DNA of 64,000 nucleotides from positions 19,026,205-19,090,204 of the forward strand of contig OX291558.1 in assembly GCA_946406115.1 (NCBI GenBank). Direction: 5' to 3'. Under the pieces are notes generated by a model that worked only from the letters and a program-made list of their open reading frames with translations, was not told where the DNA came from and did not search any database. Position numbers and translations under genes: made by a program. Every line of letters starts with the position of its first letter. Positions within the stretch are counted from its first letter, which is position 1. Source of the stretch: Apoda limacodes (Eukaryota > Arthropoda > Insecta > Lepidoptera > Limacodidae). Shown here piece after piece: positions 49,581 through 61,995 of the stretch.

Positions 49581-51010
49581 CAAGTGTAATTGCAATATAA
49601 AAAAACATTGTCAGTCTAGCTTAGCTTATTCTTATTTAAGACAAAAATCGCGAAGTAAACTTGCTTATTACATTATGTACTTCTCATTCCTTTGAAACTG
49701 TCTAACTTTTAAATTAAAAAGTGTCCAAGTTTTAGTGTCAAAGTGGTGTAGCGAGATTATCATCAAGACAGATAATGTATACCTAACTTTACCTAGCGGC
49801 ACAAATACCTTTACATAAAATAAATTTGTTCTCAGTTTGTTCCGTGTGTGCAACTGTTTATATTCAAACTTGGTTCGAAGATAATCTAGTTTCTGGAAAA
49901 TCAATAAAATATAGTGTACTTAATCTTTTTTTTTATAATTAATTTAATATTTATTCAGCTTTCGTCATTTGTTTCCCTACGCAATATTCACCACCACAAT
50001 TTGAAAACTAAGCTTATTTTTAGGCAAAAGTGCCCCCTTTAAATAAATAAACAAGTGCAATATCCGAATTACCTGGATTCCATCTTTCACTCTTTTCAAA
50101 ACACCCTTTTATAAATCTCATTTTAATAAAAATACTCCTGCGATAACCCTGACTCGTCGCTATATGCGAGAACCCTGACAAAATAGGCACTTAGCAATTA
50201 ATTCCCTACGAAGGTGAAAAATTAATAAAGCGTTTTATGAGGCTACAAAAATTGAAATAAAACAATAAGAGAATATAATAATTTTGAAAACCTGAAAGAT
50301 ATATCTTATTACGGAGTTATTCGAGATTACAGCGAAACTACAGAACTGCGAGCGATTTTCGACGCCTCGGCCAAGTCTGGTTCATAGATCGCTCAATGAC
50401 CTCCCAAGCTATTGGCCTTCTTCGCTTTCAAGTCTATTATGTTGTTAACTGAAGATGTTAATAAATGTAACAGACTATGTCTATGATATTTTGAAAATTT
50501 GGATTAGTAATACATCGATCTTTAATTTACAAAGCAACTCTGTCTTTAATAATAATGAAAAATTCAGTTACCAGTTACACTAATAGTCTAATACTCTTTA
50601 CAAATAGATGTTTTGGAAGAATAGTTCAAACAACAGTCAGAATGTTTTTAAATTTGTCTTTCTCGTACCCATCCGCGGTGCGCTTGTACTTTGGAGCTTA
50701 TACACTCCATGAGTTACCTCCACCTCAGCTCGTCCCTGGGTGTCCTCCTATTGAATACAATCTAATTTGAGCTGCCCCTTTCTTAGGTAAATATTTAATC
50801 AGGGCAGCAACCACTTGCTGTAATAGCTTAATTGTTGAAATATAGCTTGATGATGGTCCCGCGAACTCATTATCATTATAACGAACCATTAAGCTCTCCT
50901 ATTATAATCTCATTGTGATTTATTAAATTCAATATTTAAAAAACAGGTTGCACACCGGGAGTGCACTTCAATAAGACATAAATACCTATTTATATCTAAT
51001 TTACAGAGTT

Positions 51011-51143
51011 GACTCGCTTTTGCTTGCGGTTCCACCCGCCCTAAATTCGGTTATCGGTGTAGGGTTTAAACGGCAACTATAGAAAAAGAACCGAATCACA
51101 CTTGACGTTTCCAAGCAGCCTATATTCTCCATGCCAAATGTCA
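51011..51143 (-). mobile_element. Helitron 3'-end fragment
   Basis: ACTCGCTTTTGCTTGCGGTT CCACCCGCC on the plus strand is the reversed Helitron 3' end. It continues with GGTTATCGGTGTAGG, as in the element at 17.1 kb. The 5' end is not found. Confidence 0.5.
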
Positions 51144-52216
51144 TCTTATTCAGTACAGAGAATTAAGCGCGAAGAGGTACCAGACAGACAAATAGACTTT
51201 AATAATGTTTTTATGGATACAGACGGTGAGGTTTAGGCAATACAGAAATCAATTACACATCTTTAAGAAACAGTTCAAACGAGAAAAACAGAACTATAAT
51301 TTGGATTTGTTCTATGGGCGTTAAGCTGAAATCGACAATGTTCATCTCGAATAGAACTCTATTAGTTCATTTTACTTTGACAAACAATGACCTTCTTCAA
51401 AAATATCTTTCAATACGGGAGATAGCTTAGTGTGTAATCGTGTAATTACAATAATTATAACACGGCACATCTCTTCGACACTCGCACGTTTTAATAGATA
51501 TAATAAAACTGTAGAGTACTTCTAATATCGCTTCACGCAAAAACTACTTCATGGTTTGATTAAACTTTGCATAATGATAGCTCATAGCCTTGCTGACCAT
51601 TTAGGCTAGTTATTTTATTACTAAACTACTATTCTTTGCAGTCAAGACGTATGTTATATATAAGACACTATATTTTTATTAAATTTAGGGCGGGTCTGGT
51701 TGCTTATGTGAGGCTAAATGCCCCATGGGAAATACGTCACAATATATAGTCATATATTGAGTGGTTAAATTTCAGCGTCAAATTATAGGTATTGTTTCTA
51801 AGGACCTAGACTTTAAAATTCTTCATCTAGATTCTTCACAAAATATATTGCTCTACATTTTCGTACCATACTATCGCAGAGCTTTCTTATTGCTTATAAA
51901 AACAATGTGCTTACCTTTTGTCACTTAGTGATGTTTTTTTTGCTTTTGATGTCGTACTTTGGTATTGCTTAATATATAGGGGATATTCCGGGAAATTCAG
52001 CAATAAGGGTGAGATGGCTGACACAAATATTTCAAAGATATTTTGTTAAGTAGTGAATTTAAAACTAAAACTTTTGGAGAAAAAAAAAATAATGTTAAGT
52101 CGGAACTGGTGAAACGCCTTTAATGTTGATGATTGTATAAAACTTTGTTACGAGTATGGATGTTTTTAGTGTACAAGAAAAAAAAAAGCAATTCGTCACT
52201 GAATAGAAAAAAAATT

Positions 52217-52381
52217 AAAACTTTTTAACAAAAAAAAACAACCGGTTTCAAAATGAGAAAATAATTACTAATTTCCAAAAATCTGATCTAAATTACAGTT
52301 TGAAGTTGGTGTCTATGTACCTATGTAACAGTTTATAACACACTTTGCTTGCATGGTTGTTTTTTTTGTTAAAAAGTTTTT
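52217..52381. repeat. 27-bp inverted repeat, 111-bp loop
   Basis: AAAACTTTTTAACAAAAAAA and the following ACAACC (52217-52243) are mirrored by GGTTGTTTTTTTTGTTAAAA AGTTTT (52355-52381), nearly perfect. This could be the two ends of a small unrecognised element. Confidence 0.6.
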
Positions 52382-55209
52382 TACATTTATATAGTACCAA
52401 ACAGAAGGCGTTGCGAGGAAACTGGATTGTCAATCCTTGAACTGCTAAGACTTTGGGAAACTGTAGATACACAAATATTGCACTAAGTTTAATGATGTGC
52501 TCTCAATGCAAATAAAGTCAAGTTGCTTCCTGCAAATATAACTAGGTACTCTTAAAGGTACCTATTTTTTTCGCAGTCCTCTTATGGTCATCATACCCAT
52601 GATGGAGAGATTGCCCAAAGTGATTTTTTAAATAAAATTTTAAGTTTCAACCAATTAGAATATTGTTAATTTTCATTGATTATCTCAAAGTTAATTGTTG
52701 AAAGTTTAATTACAAATAAAGATAATTATGGAAACAGACGTAGTTTTATTTTGCGACATAAATAAAAAAAGTATGGACTTACCCTAACATAAACAAAGAG
52801 TATCATCCAAAGACCCTATATAACATCATTTAATACAAAGCAGCTGGAGAACAAAGCACTTGTGTTGCTGTAAATAATTAATCCACATATTTTTAATATG
52901 CTATTGTAACAAACACTGCTGACACTACGTCCTTACTTAGATTATCTAGACTTCTTACTGTCAAATTAAATAGTTCAAATCACATGTTAGACAAACAAAC
53001 AGTACCAAGAAACATTTCGACATCTGTCTTCAATTCTGTGTCTAGATTTAGTCAAGTGTATGGCTCAACGGGCTCAACACAGTCGCGCCACAAAGAATAT
53101 AAAGTCATTTGTAGCACGTAAAAAATAATACAGTTCTGTGCAGACTTATTGCCGTCATTTTTTGGGAAAATTCCTGTATCCCTCAATTTATAACGTAAAC
53201 AAAGAATTTCATTCTATTTATCACCTGGAAAAACAAAGCAATCGGGAACAAAGCTATTGTTGATGCTTATGTATGTATGATTGATTAATCATAACTTTTC
53301 ACCGCCCATGTTACGGTAGCAAAACGGACAAGCCACCACCACTTTGACCAAGGTGTAGAGTTTGTAAAGTAAGGACTTGTAGAGTTAGGGCGTGTATAGT
53401 TAGAAGCTTAGCTTTACATGAGATCTGATAACTTTTTGACAGTGCGAGCTATGTAGCCTCGTCTTGGCAACATTTTACATGAAAATGTTGTTAGTGAGAT
53501 CTATATACATTCTTTTACTCATACTTATGATATACTCATAAACACCTATGTTATACATAAATAGGTACTTATAGGTTCGGTCAGTAAACCGCGTACTCTA
53601 CTTAATTTCTACGAACTGTGTCTGGAGAGGGAGATAAGTGTAGAATCTATGAACTAAGGGCTCCTACAGGAATCTTACAATGTTTAATAACATAAAATTG
53701 GAATCCCAAATTATTAACTCGATCTCTATCGGTACTCTTAGGTCTAATTGCGATGAGACTGATTGGTATATAATATTGCCAATACTCAAAAACCTAACCG
53801 GTTCTGTAGTTTCGCCATGGGCTTTCGTCCGTACGTCATAAATCTTTTATTTGAAGTTTAAATTATACCTCATTTCTTAAATATTTGGCTACAAAGAACT
53901 GAAATGCTTTGCCGACATAACATTGCAAGCTCTTGCCCAGTGTTTCAAGAAATAAAAATGTCGAAATAAAATTAAAACAAATGTTAATCACTTGGTTTTT
54001 TTAACAATTATCGATAAATTTTAAACGTATGACTTTTTAATCTACCACCCTTTAAAACTTAATAAATATTAACACCGCACCCCTAAATAAAGTACTACAC
54101 ATGCACAAAAGGGTTAATAGAGGCGTCAGTCAGTATGTCAGGGCCGCTGAGACCCTTGAGATAAGCCGACACCCAAGTGCCCCTTAATGAGACCCCGCGG
54201 ACAGAGAACAGAGACAAAAGACTCGCCACTGCATCTGCAGGGCCTGAGATGAACATAGTATAACATATAACATAGGATACTGTATGATATTTTAATCAAT
54301 TTTCAAGCGAAATAATTGAAAATAATAAAGTTTTGCCAATTTTTGAGGTGATTTTCTTAGGTATAGTAATCGAATCAAAATAATTTAAATTTTAATAGTA
54401 AATTGACTTAATATTTGAAGGTTTAGAATTGAATACAAGTGCTCACTGAGTTATAATAACTAGGCAATTGATTTATTATTACTACGACGTCACTTACTAT
54501 TTTGCACACCCTTTTTTTTACTTGACTTATTTTCTAAACTATATAGTAAGAAAACTATGATTTAGGTTCAATAAGAAATGCCACTGGTAAAAATATAGTT
54601 CTTTATCTGTGTTTTTATCTAGTTGTGGATTTTGCCTTATTTTTATATTTTGAGCCTAAATTATAGTTTCTTGATTTGAGTTTACAAAAAGTAAGGAAAA
54701 AATGTGGTAAAGATATTCTTACTTATAAGGAAAACTTTTTTATCAATTGCTGATCCTGGTTTAAAATAAACAGAAAAGTTGAACTAAACACAAAATAAAC
54801 ATACGAAAGCCATAGAGCAATCAACAGCAAAATAAAGCAAGAAGATCGTAGATAGAGCAGAACCAAATCCTTCTGAAGTCGGAGCTGATTGTGTACTCGA
54901 CACGGAACACCTTTTTTATGGTAATACACACGCCCTTTGCAAAAAAAACAAGCATACAAAATGTTATACAGAATAGTATCAGTAGGAAAGAGGCCCATAA
55001 TCTGCCAAAATAAAATAATTATGATGAAGTAACAAATATTTACATCCGAATTACCTATATTATTATTTTTTTAATATTTTTATATTATAAATAAATTGAT
55101 TAAAATATATATATATATGGAGCATAGTTTTGTATAAGTTTGAGACCTGGACATTGACACAGAACGAAGGAGAGCTAATAGCAGCATTTTGGATGTGGTG
55201 TTGCAGTAG

Positions 55210-55361
55210 AAGTTCTCCATTTTTCCCCTTTATGGATTTTTTTTTATTCAAGGTCAAAGGTAAAAAAAATAAGTTTTTTGCGATTTTCACCAAAACGGTC
55301 AGTTTCATCATAAAAATACTGCAAACAAAAATTGTAGATCATAAAATTATCTACAAAAAAT
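55210..55361. repeat. Left arm of ~152-bp inverted repeat
   Basis: Pairs with 56557-56709. Shared blocks (this strand): AAGTTCTCCATTTTTCCCCT, GCGATTTTCACCAAAACGGT, TTTCATCATAAAAATACTGC and TTGTAGATCATAAAATTATC. Only scattered differences plus one small gap near the middle. Confidence 0.9.
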
Positions 55362-55462
55362 GTATCAATTCGTTTTTTTCTACGATTCATAATGTTGTAA
55401 AAGTTGTAATCGTCATAAAATACATGAGTACGCCACGTGTATACATCTCTATAGTTGTAATT

Positions 55463-56447
55463 TCATCATCATCATCATCATAAAAGTCCATTGACGTCCT
55501 CTGCTGGACATAGGCCTCACCTAACTTTCTCCACAGCGTGCGATTCTGTGCCGCCTGTAACCAACGGCTCCCCGCTACCTTTACGAGGTCATCTCTCCAT
55601 CTAGCGGGGGGCCGTCCCACGCTGCGCTTTCTGGTTAGTGGTCGTCACTCGAGAACATTTTTCCCCCATCAGCCATCGGTTCTTCGAGCTATGTGCCCTA
55701 CCCATTGCCACTTCAGCTTTGCGATTCGGTGAGCTATGCCGGCGACTTTAGTTCTCCTATGGATTTCCTCATTCCTGATTCGATCACGAAGGGAAACTCC
55801 GAGTATAGCTCTTTCCATCGCCCGCAGAGCGATCTTGAGCTTTCGTATAAGGCCCATAGTTACCGGCCGCGTCTCAGTACCGTAAATCATCACTGGCAAC
55901 ACACACTGGTTGATAACTTTTGTCTTCAAGCACTGGGGTATTAAGGACAAGAAAATAGTATGCAGTTTTCCGAACGCTGCCCAAACGAATTGGATTCGGC
56001 GATTAACCTCTTTCTCGAAATTGCACCTACCTAATCGAACAGTTTGTCCCAGGTATACGTATTCGTCAACAATCTCGTTTAGCACCTCGATATACCGATG
56101 ATCAATACGGCATGTCTGTAGAGCCTGTAGCACTGCCCATGTTTCCACCGAATCGAAGGCTTTCTCATAGTCCACAAACGCAATGGGGCCGATTATACTC
56201 TTCTGTCTTCTGTATAATCTGCCGCAGCGTATGTACGAGTATGTAGTCTACGGTACTATAGCCTCTTCGGAAATCGGCTTGTTCGGGAGGCTGAAATTCG
56301 TTGAACTTCCGAGCGAGAAGGTTCGTAATTACTCTTGAAAACAGCTTATAAACATGGCTCAGAAGCGTGATGGGTCTGTAATTCTTAAGAAGCGTATTGT
56401 CATCTTTTTGAAGAAAAGCGCCACCAAGCCTCTGTATAATTCGCGGT
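55463..56447 (-). pseudogene. RTE-clade LINE fragment, catalytic core deleted
   Basis: Non-LTR retrotransposon relic. From 56440 down on the minus strand: GGAFLQKDDNTLLKNYRPIT, YKLFSRVITNLLARKF, EQADFRRGYSTVDYI. After a one-base shift at about 56180 comes FVDYEKAFDSVETWAVLQ. The protein then jumps from IDHRYIEVLNEIV to DEYVYLGQTVRLGR, removing the RT palm with the YADD box. The rest continues through CVLPVMIYGTETR, AMERAILGVSLRDRIRNEEI, LKWQWVGHIARRTDG and, after another shift near 55650, GRPPARWRDDLVKVAGSRW and YVQQRTSMD. The 3' tail is a (TGA)n run (plus strand TCA repeat, 55463-55481), typical of RTE elements. It cannot encode an active enzyme. The whole fragment sits between inverted repeat arms. 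Confidence 0.9.
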
Positions 56448-56550
56448 ACGTAAGTTGAACTAAAATGGCGGCCGTCTGCGCAGGTACAGTACGGATAAAT
56501 AAATGTACTAACGAACTAAAAATGTGTTACTGCGCAGGTTCAACTTACGT
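56448..56550. repeat. Nested inverted repeat (ACGTAAGTTGAAC arms)
   Basis: ACGTAAGTTGAAC (56448-56460) and GTTCAACTTACGT (56538-56550) are exact inverse copies. The palindrome CTGCGCAG lies inside each (56476 and 56530). It sits between the RTE fragment and the right arm and may be a small MITE of about 103 bp. Confidence 0.7.
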
Positions 56551-56556
56551 GGCACG

Positions 56557-56709
56557 ATTTTTTGTAGATAATTTTATGATCTACAATTTTTGTTTGCAGT
56601 ATTTTTATGATGAAACTTACCGTTTTGGTGAAAATCGCAAAAAACTCATTTTTTTAACCTTTGACTGAATTTATGAAAAATTTCCATAAAGGGGAAAAAT
56701 GGAGAACTT
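56557..56709. repeat. Right arm of ~152-bp inverted repeat
   Basis: Reverse complement of 55210-55361; see the left arm. It differs by a few substitutions and a short gap around 56660-56675. Confidence 0.9.
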
Positions 56710-58079
56710 TCAAATTTTATTTTAAATCATATTTCAAACAATCTTACCGATTTTCAGCTTGGTGGGAATTTAGGTAGCTTCGAATGTCTAAATTGACCGG
56801 ACTATTTGGCTAAAAACTCGTTCTATAGACACATTGCAAACTGACATAAATCTACAAAATGGTTATTATTATCATTTTATATTTTTCATATTATTACATG
56901 TTTTATAAAAATATGCTTAGAGCTAAAACTATATGCTAAACACGAAAAGATTCCGAATTAAGCATATAATATACTAAATTGGCAACATTGTTAACTAAAA
57001 TAACTCTTCAATTTCTATAAATACCAAAAAAAGTAGCAATTTGTAAAAAGTTGTAAAAGCTAACCGAGGTTTACATAAACTTTGAACCCCAACGGTGTTT
57101 TATTTCTTGAAACCTGTTAAAGCTTTTGCCATAGACACAACTGGCGTTAAATTGTTTTATGTACATTTATTATGCAGGCATAGAAGCTAATAAACTAAAC
57201 ACGAATTAAAACATCATAAACACAAATCAATAATTTTCGCTTATTTTGAATTTTGAAAGAAATGTATCTTTTATAAAATTCCAACAAGAAATAAACCTTA
57301 TTTTATAGGCAAAGCAAATTTAAAACTCAACCATTATAATCTATCTGTTACGGTTGTAAAATCTATTTATGGACGTATAACTTCTAAAATTAATAGGTTA
57401 TAAATGTCACTAGAAAGTTGAATAAAATTGTTATTAACAAGAACTAGTTTCTTGATTAACCGCTAGTAACCGAGAAGCCATCCACTTTGTCGCAGGAAGC
57501 CGCATTTCTATCAAAAGTTTAATCCAGGAAAAGTAAGTCAACAAAGTTTAAACTGAAACGTCGCTGCGGGCAGTTATTGCGCTTACAATGTACAGGCGGA
57601 ACAAAGTTGAGCGCAAACCGAGCGACAAATTGGACTGTGCCTGGACGGAGATTACCTTGCATAAAAACAGTATATTGTGTTCGCAAACATACGCAGTCTA
57701 GTGTACTATTGTGAGTCCAAAATGTTTTTAAATTATTATTCTACGTGCCTATGTTTTGCCCTATTGAAATTTATTTCTTATACTTCATCAATAACTGACG
57801 GAAGAATATTCTTTTGTCCGATAATAATAATAAATATTCTTAATTGTACACCAAACAAATAACTTAATCTAAAGAGCACTGATTATAAGATGCAATGTAC
57901 AATAGGCGGTGTTATTGCCAAGAAGCGATTTCTGCTACACAACCCATGGCTAAAGGAAAATTTTAATAGAGTTTAGTAGGCGGTGTACTCGTATTATTAA
58001 AATAATTACATTATTAATATTATTGTTCTATATATACCTACATAAAAATGACATACCGAATAAAGATACATAAATAAAT
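56710..58079. other. Non-coding stretch
   Basis: 57560-57660 is GC-richer (CGGAACAAAGTTGAGCGCAA) without an ORF. No exon or repeat end recognised. Confidence 0.35.
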
Positions 58080-58365
58080 TAATATACACACATACATTTA
58101 CTTAAACGAAAATTTAGCAGATAGAAGAATATTAAATATCACAAGAAGATGATAAGATTAAAAAGAGCAGAATTTGAGAATAAGTTAAATAAAGCACTTT
58201 AATTAGTAGTTTTAATACATGAAGTGACTGTGATTTTCTAATAGAGACAAGTAAGGAATTCCACAGGTCAGCTGAAAAAACAGTAAATGACTTATTATAA
58301 AAATGTAATGAATGAGAGGGAACTTTTAACAAAAGATTGGATGAAGACCGTATTGAATAGTGGTA
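58080..58365 (-). mobile_element. LINE C-terminal fragment, family C (CR1/L2-like tail)
   Basis: The minus frame reads SLHFYNKSFTVFSADLWNSL then LVSIRKSQSLHVLKLLIKVL. This matches the common LINE C-terminal pattern ..YEKSF..SA..LWN.LP..IR...S...FK..LK. An AT-rich 3' UTR runs leftward. Only the last 70 or so residues are represented. Distinct from families A and B by sequence. Confidence 0.6.
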
Positions 58366-58466
58366 TTCAAATCGCTCTTGTATTTAAATTATTATTTCAA
58401 AGAAGGTGATTTACGACTTATGAACGTACACGTAAACCACCTTAGTCCATCTGGACACTGTCCAGA

Positions 58467-58684
58467 TACCACTAAGGTGGCAAACAAGCTAACGGTGCCC
58501 GTGATGGTAATCAGTTACCGTAGAATATGGACGCTCGCAACAATTCCCGCGTTGCCGACCCTTCAAAAATCTAAAATCTTTTTTTTTTAAGAAACCCATA
58601 CTGTAGTCCTTAGAGAAAACCTTAGCAAGGAGCTCATTCCACAACCCAAGTGTTCGCGGGAGGAAGTTCCTCTGAAACCGCAGT
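58467..58684 (-). mobile_element. LINE 3'-end fragment, family A
   Basis: The minus strand reads RFQRNFLPRTLGLWNELLAK then VFSKDYSMGFLKKKDFRFLK GRQR, the clearest coding copy of this tail. The 3' end on the plus strand is ATACCACTAAGGTGGCAAAC, without a T-run. Confidence 0.8.
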
Positions 58685-58689
58685 CTTAT

Positions 58690-59720
58690 TGAGTTTAGTA
58701 AAAGGATTTGAAAAATGGTCATAAAATTAAAATATCGTTCGCTCGCCCGTCTTTTTGTTGACTTTGGTTGCGAAATTGTTTGCCACGAAAAGCTATTTCA
58801 TCGTAACGGTTTTATATATAGCCTATGTCCACCCTAGGTCTATTATAAATATTAGTGGTTTTTATTTGTACATCCAAACTTACAAACGTGTCTAAATTCC
58901 ATCAATTTAATAAACCAAAACTATTTACAAAACTCACAGAAATTTCATGTTACGGACTAGATTCGTCGGTTTCAAAACTCAGCAACCACCTCACGTACGT
59001 ACGCAAAACAAGTTTCAAGTTTCAGAGCGTACAAGCATATTTCTTAATTATCATTAAATCCGCGAGAAGTGCGTAATCTCGCTCTCCACTATATCTAAAT
59101 TTATACACAGAATATCCGAGAGCGTCCATTATACTCGGCTATTATAAAGGTCAGCCGGCTACGAAGTTTTAATGAGTAAAGCCGGCCCTCAGCAGATAAC
59201 AGAGGCCTGGTTAATCCCGGACTAATTGATTTGTTCAGAGAGTCAGGAGGACAGGGACTTATAATAGAATTATCATTTTTTTCCTTGTATTAAATTGCTC
59301 TAGGTATAATACCTATTAGAATATGCATGTTTCTGATCATTCTCCTTCTTCCATATTTATATAGTGACGTATTTTATTTTAGGGTTCTGTGTAAAAGATT
59401 TCTTGTTTCAAAATCCACGCGAAAAAGTAGTACTAGTAGGAAGGTACTACATAAAGGAACCATAACTTAAATCTCCTGCCATCAGTAGCACACATTTAAG
59501 CGAATGCTTGTTTAACTAAATATACGACTATATCCAATCTTTTCCTGGGAATTCACGAACGCCAACTGCAATCAAACTTCTAAGTATTACAACTAAGCTA
59601 TACACCTGAAAGTGCAAAAATATGTAAGCTTCAGTTCTTAAATGTAACGTTTTTTTAAAAGAATGAAAGTATATTAAAAACCTCTTAAGACAGATACCTC
59701 TACATATAACTTGTGACTAA
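58690..59720. other. Non-coding stretch
   Basis: 59140-59270 is GC-richer with a TATTATAAAGG TATA-like word at about 59140 but no ORF. Nothing else recognised. Confidence 0.3.
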
Positions 59721-59806
59721 GTAGTACATTTCTGTAAGGTATATAGTACATTTTTGTAAGGTAAGTAGTACATTTTTGTAAAGTAAGTAGAACATTTTTC
59801 CAATAA
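59721..59806 (+). repeat. 22-bp minisatellite, four units
   Basis: Units GTAGTACATTTCTGTAAGGT, ATAGTACATTTTTGTAAGGT, GTAGTACATTTTTGTAAAGT and GTAGAACATTTTTCC, each 22 bp apart. Confidence 0.85.
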
Positions 59807-60400
59807 GCTTTGTACCAATAGGAAATAAAAAGGATTCAAACAGTGGTATAGCTGCTTAACCTAAATCGTGTTTCGATCGATACTAATTATCGACTACCTA
59901 TTTGTACGGATTAGCATTGTTTGAAAACTGCGCAGAAAAGACATAGAAAGAGGAACCGCCATGTCTTACACCGTGGTCAATAAAGTAGAAGAAAAAGAAA
60001 ACAATGCAGTTTTCGAAGAAAATAAACTAAAATATGGATGTTTAAGTAAAAATAAATTAGATTGCTCAAATAGAACAGGATCGATGTATCTATCTCTAGA
60101 TTTGACAATGACGTAGATTTTATCACCTTTAAATATTAAAATGAATATGAAAATTACAGCAAATTAAACAGCTACATTCTATAAGTAAAATATGTTTTGT
60201 ATTTTCCTTGGTCCTATAAGTTACAAAGTAAGTACATAAATCTTACAAATACACAAAATACACATAGAATAAAGAAATACAATATAAATAAAAATATACA
60301 TTTATTTATGAACAAGGACTTTATTAGTCACTAGCAGTTATTTTATGACGATCGTAACGAATGTATTTTCATGAGAAAGATGTAGATGGTATTTTCATTG
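59807..60400. other. Non-coding stretch
   Basis: AT-rich; nothing recognised. Confidence 0.35.
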
Positions 60401-60407
60401 GCCAAAC

Positions 60408-60480
60408 TTGTAAATAGCTTAATTGGTAGAGCACTTACACGGAATGTAAAAATTGTTGCAGGTTCAAGTCCTGGTTCAAG
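60408..60480 (+). repeat. tRNA-like sequence (SINE head or tRNA pseudogene)
   Basis: A box TAGCTTAATTGG (60415-60426) and B box GGTTCAAGTCC (60461-60471) are at the spacing of a class I tRNA. The D stem (GCTT/GAGC) and anticodon stem (TTAC/GTAA) pair. The residue before the apparent GGA anticodon is C instead of T, and the acceptor stem pairs poorly. It is therefore a pseudogene or SINE head, not a working tRNA. It lies about 45 bp before the minisatellite. Confidence 0.55.
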
Positions 60481-60522
60481 GTATTTATTAACCTTTAAAT
60501 TAACATTTTTATTTTCTTTAAA

Positions 60523-60880
60523 GCAACTCCCTCTGTAACCCATACTAAGCAACTCTCTCTCTAATCCATACCCGGAAAGCAACTATCTTTCCAACCCGTA
60601 CCCGGTAAGTAACTCTTACTAACCCATACTCGGTAAGAGACTCTCTCTCTCTCTAACCCATACCAGGTAAACAATTTTCTCTCTCTCTAAGCTATACCCA
60701 GTAAGCAACTCTCTCTCTACCGTACCCGGGAAGTAACTCTTTTTCTATCCCATATCCGGTAAGCAATTCTCTCTCCCCTGTAACCCATACCCGGTAAGCA
60801 TCTCTCTCTATCCTATATCCGGTAAGCTACTCTCTCTCTATCCCTCTAACTCATACCCGGTAAGCAACTTTATTTCTAAC
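60523..60880 (+). repeat. Degenerate minisatellite with CT tracts
   Basis: About ten units of the type AACCCATACCCGGTAAGCAA plus CTCTCTCTC, of variable length (roughly 27-45 bp) because the CT run expands and contracts. The CATACCCGGTAAGCAACT core is conserved across units. Confidence 0.85.
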
Positions 60881-61188
60881 CTAAGTTTATCGAAGTCCGT
60901 TTTGTATTGCATATTAGATTGTGTGTAGGTCAGATACGATGGGTGTAAAGTTGCGTTCATGTTTACCTTTCTAATTTCATATTGATAAAAACATGGTTTA
61001 TAGTTATTAGAAAGACAAGCCGATAAAAATGGTTAGTATCATTTGGTTTATCCTACTTGGCGTCCTTGACGTTAATACTGCAATGTCGGAATGGGGCTCA
61101 TTATAACAAAATGTAAGTAAAGAAAATTAAAACCATTATACGTACAGTCTACTAAATAGAGACCATAGAGAACTGGATAGCGCATTTC
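60881..61188. other. Non-coding stretch
   Basis: Nothing recognised. Confidence 0.4.
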
Positions 61189-61312
61189 TAATTTTCAAGG
61201 GTTGCCAATGCGCGAATAATGCTCCTGGATGGCATTGCAAGCGTTCAAAGGCTACGTGACCGCTTAACATCAGGCGAGCTGTCTGCTTGTTTGCTACCTC
61301 AGTTGTATAAAA
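61189..61312 (+). mobile_element. LINE 3'-end fragment, family A
   Basis: CTAATTTTCAAGGGTTGCCA, then GCAAGCGTTCAAAGGCTACG, CGCTTAACATCAGGCG and GCTTGTTTGCTACCTCAGTT, ending in GTATAAAA. Diverged family A copy. Confidence 0.65.
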
Positions 61313-61995
61313 TCGGCTTACAACATGCTCACAATCAACGAATATATCGGGTAACATACACACGCGATGACGAATTTTTCTAGTGATTGGTACACACTTA
61401 ACAGTCCATATCTTCAAAACTACAAAAGTGATTATGATGAACATACACTGGTAAAAAATGTGAATATTGTATTAATATAATAAATAACATATAAATACAT
61501 ACCTAGCGTCTGCTGAGTCTTTGAGTTTCAGGTTTTAGGTTCAGGACTCATAAGATTTTTAAAAACCCATTCGCAATTTAACAAACTGTTAAAATAATTT
61601 ATCAACTTTACTAAAAAAGAGCAACAATTGGCAACTAGTAACAAAAACTATATAGACAAAGTCAGCACAAAAGTATCAGGACAAATATCCGAAATTCTCT
61701 AACAAATGGATAACTGTTTTGAGCACAGGAAACAAAGTGGCTATTCTGACAGTCACTCCGTAACAGAACTTTTTATGTGTCGGAGCCCTTAAGCAAATAA
61801 TTAGACAGACGATTTTTTCCGAAACATTTTAGCTAAATGTAGAAACGTTATCCATAAGGTAATTATTTTAAAACGACAAGATTTTAATATAATAATTTTA
61901 ATAATACTTTTTTAAATTAACCTATTTAATATCTGGTTTAAGTAAATATCTAATATTATCTAAACTGACAGTCAGGGATGCATGTGAAGGGTTAA
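61313..61995. other. Non-coding stretch
   Basis: Nothing recognised. Confidence 0.4.

Larger units (their letters stand above)
49581..55209. other. Long non-coding stretch
   Basis: 51011-51143 is a Helitron fragment (listed). 52217-52381 holds a hairpin (listed). No exon, RNA gene or other repeat end recognised; frames at 50555-50770 and 54723-54998 lack any recognisable domain. Confidence 0.35.

Noticed and set aside
60408..60480. Functional tRNA gene
   Set aside because: Acceptor stem pairs poorly and the base before the anticodon is C, so I call it tRNA-derived only.
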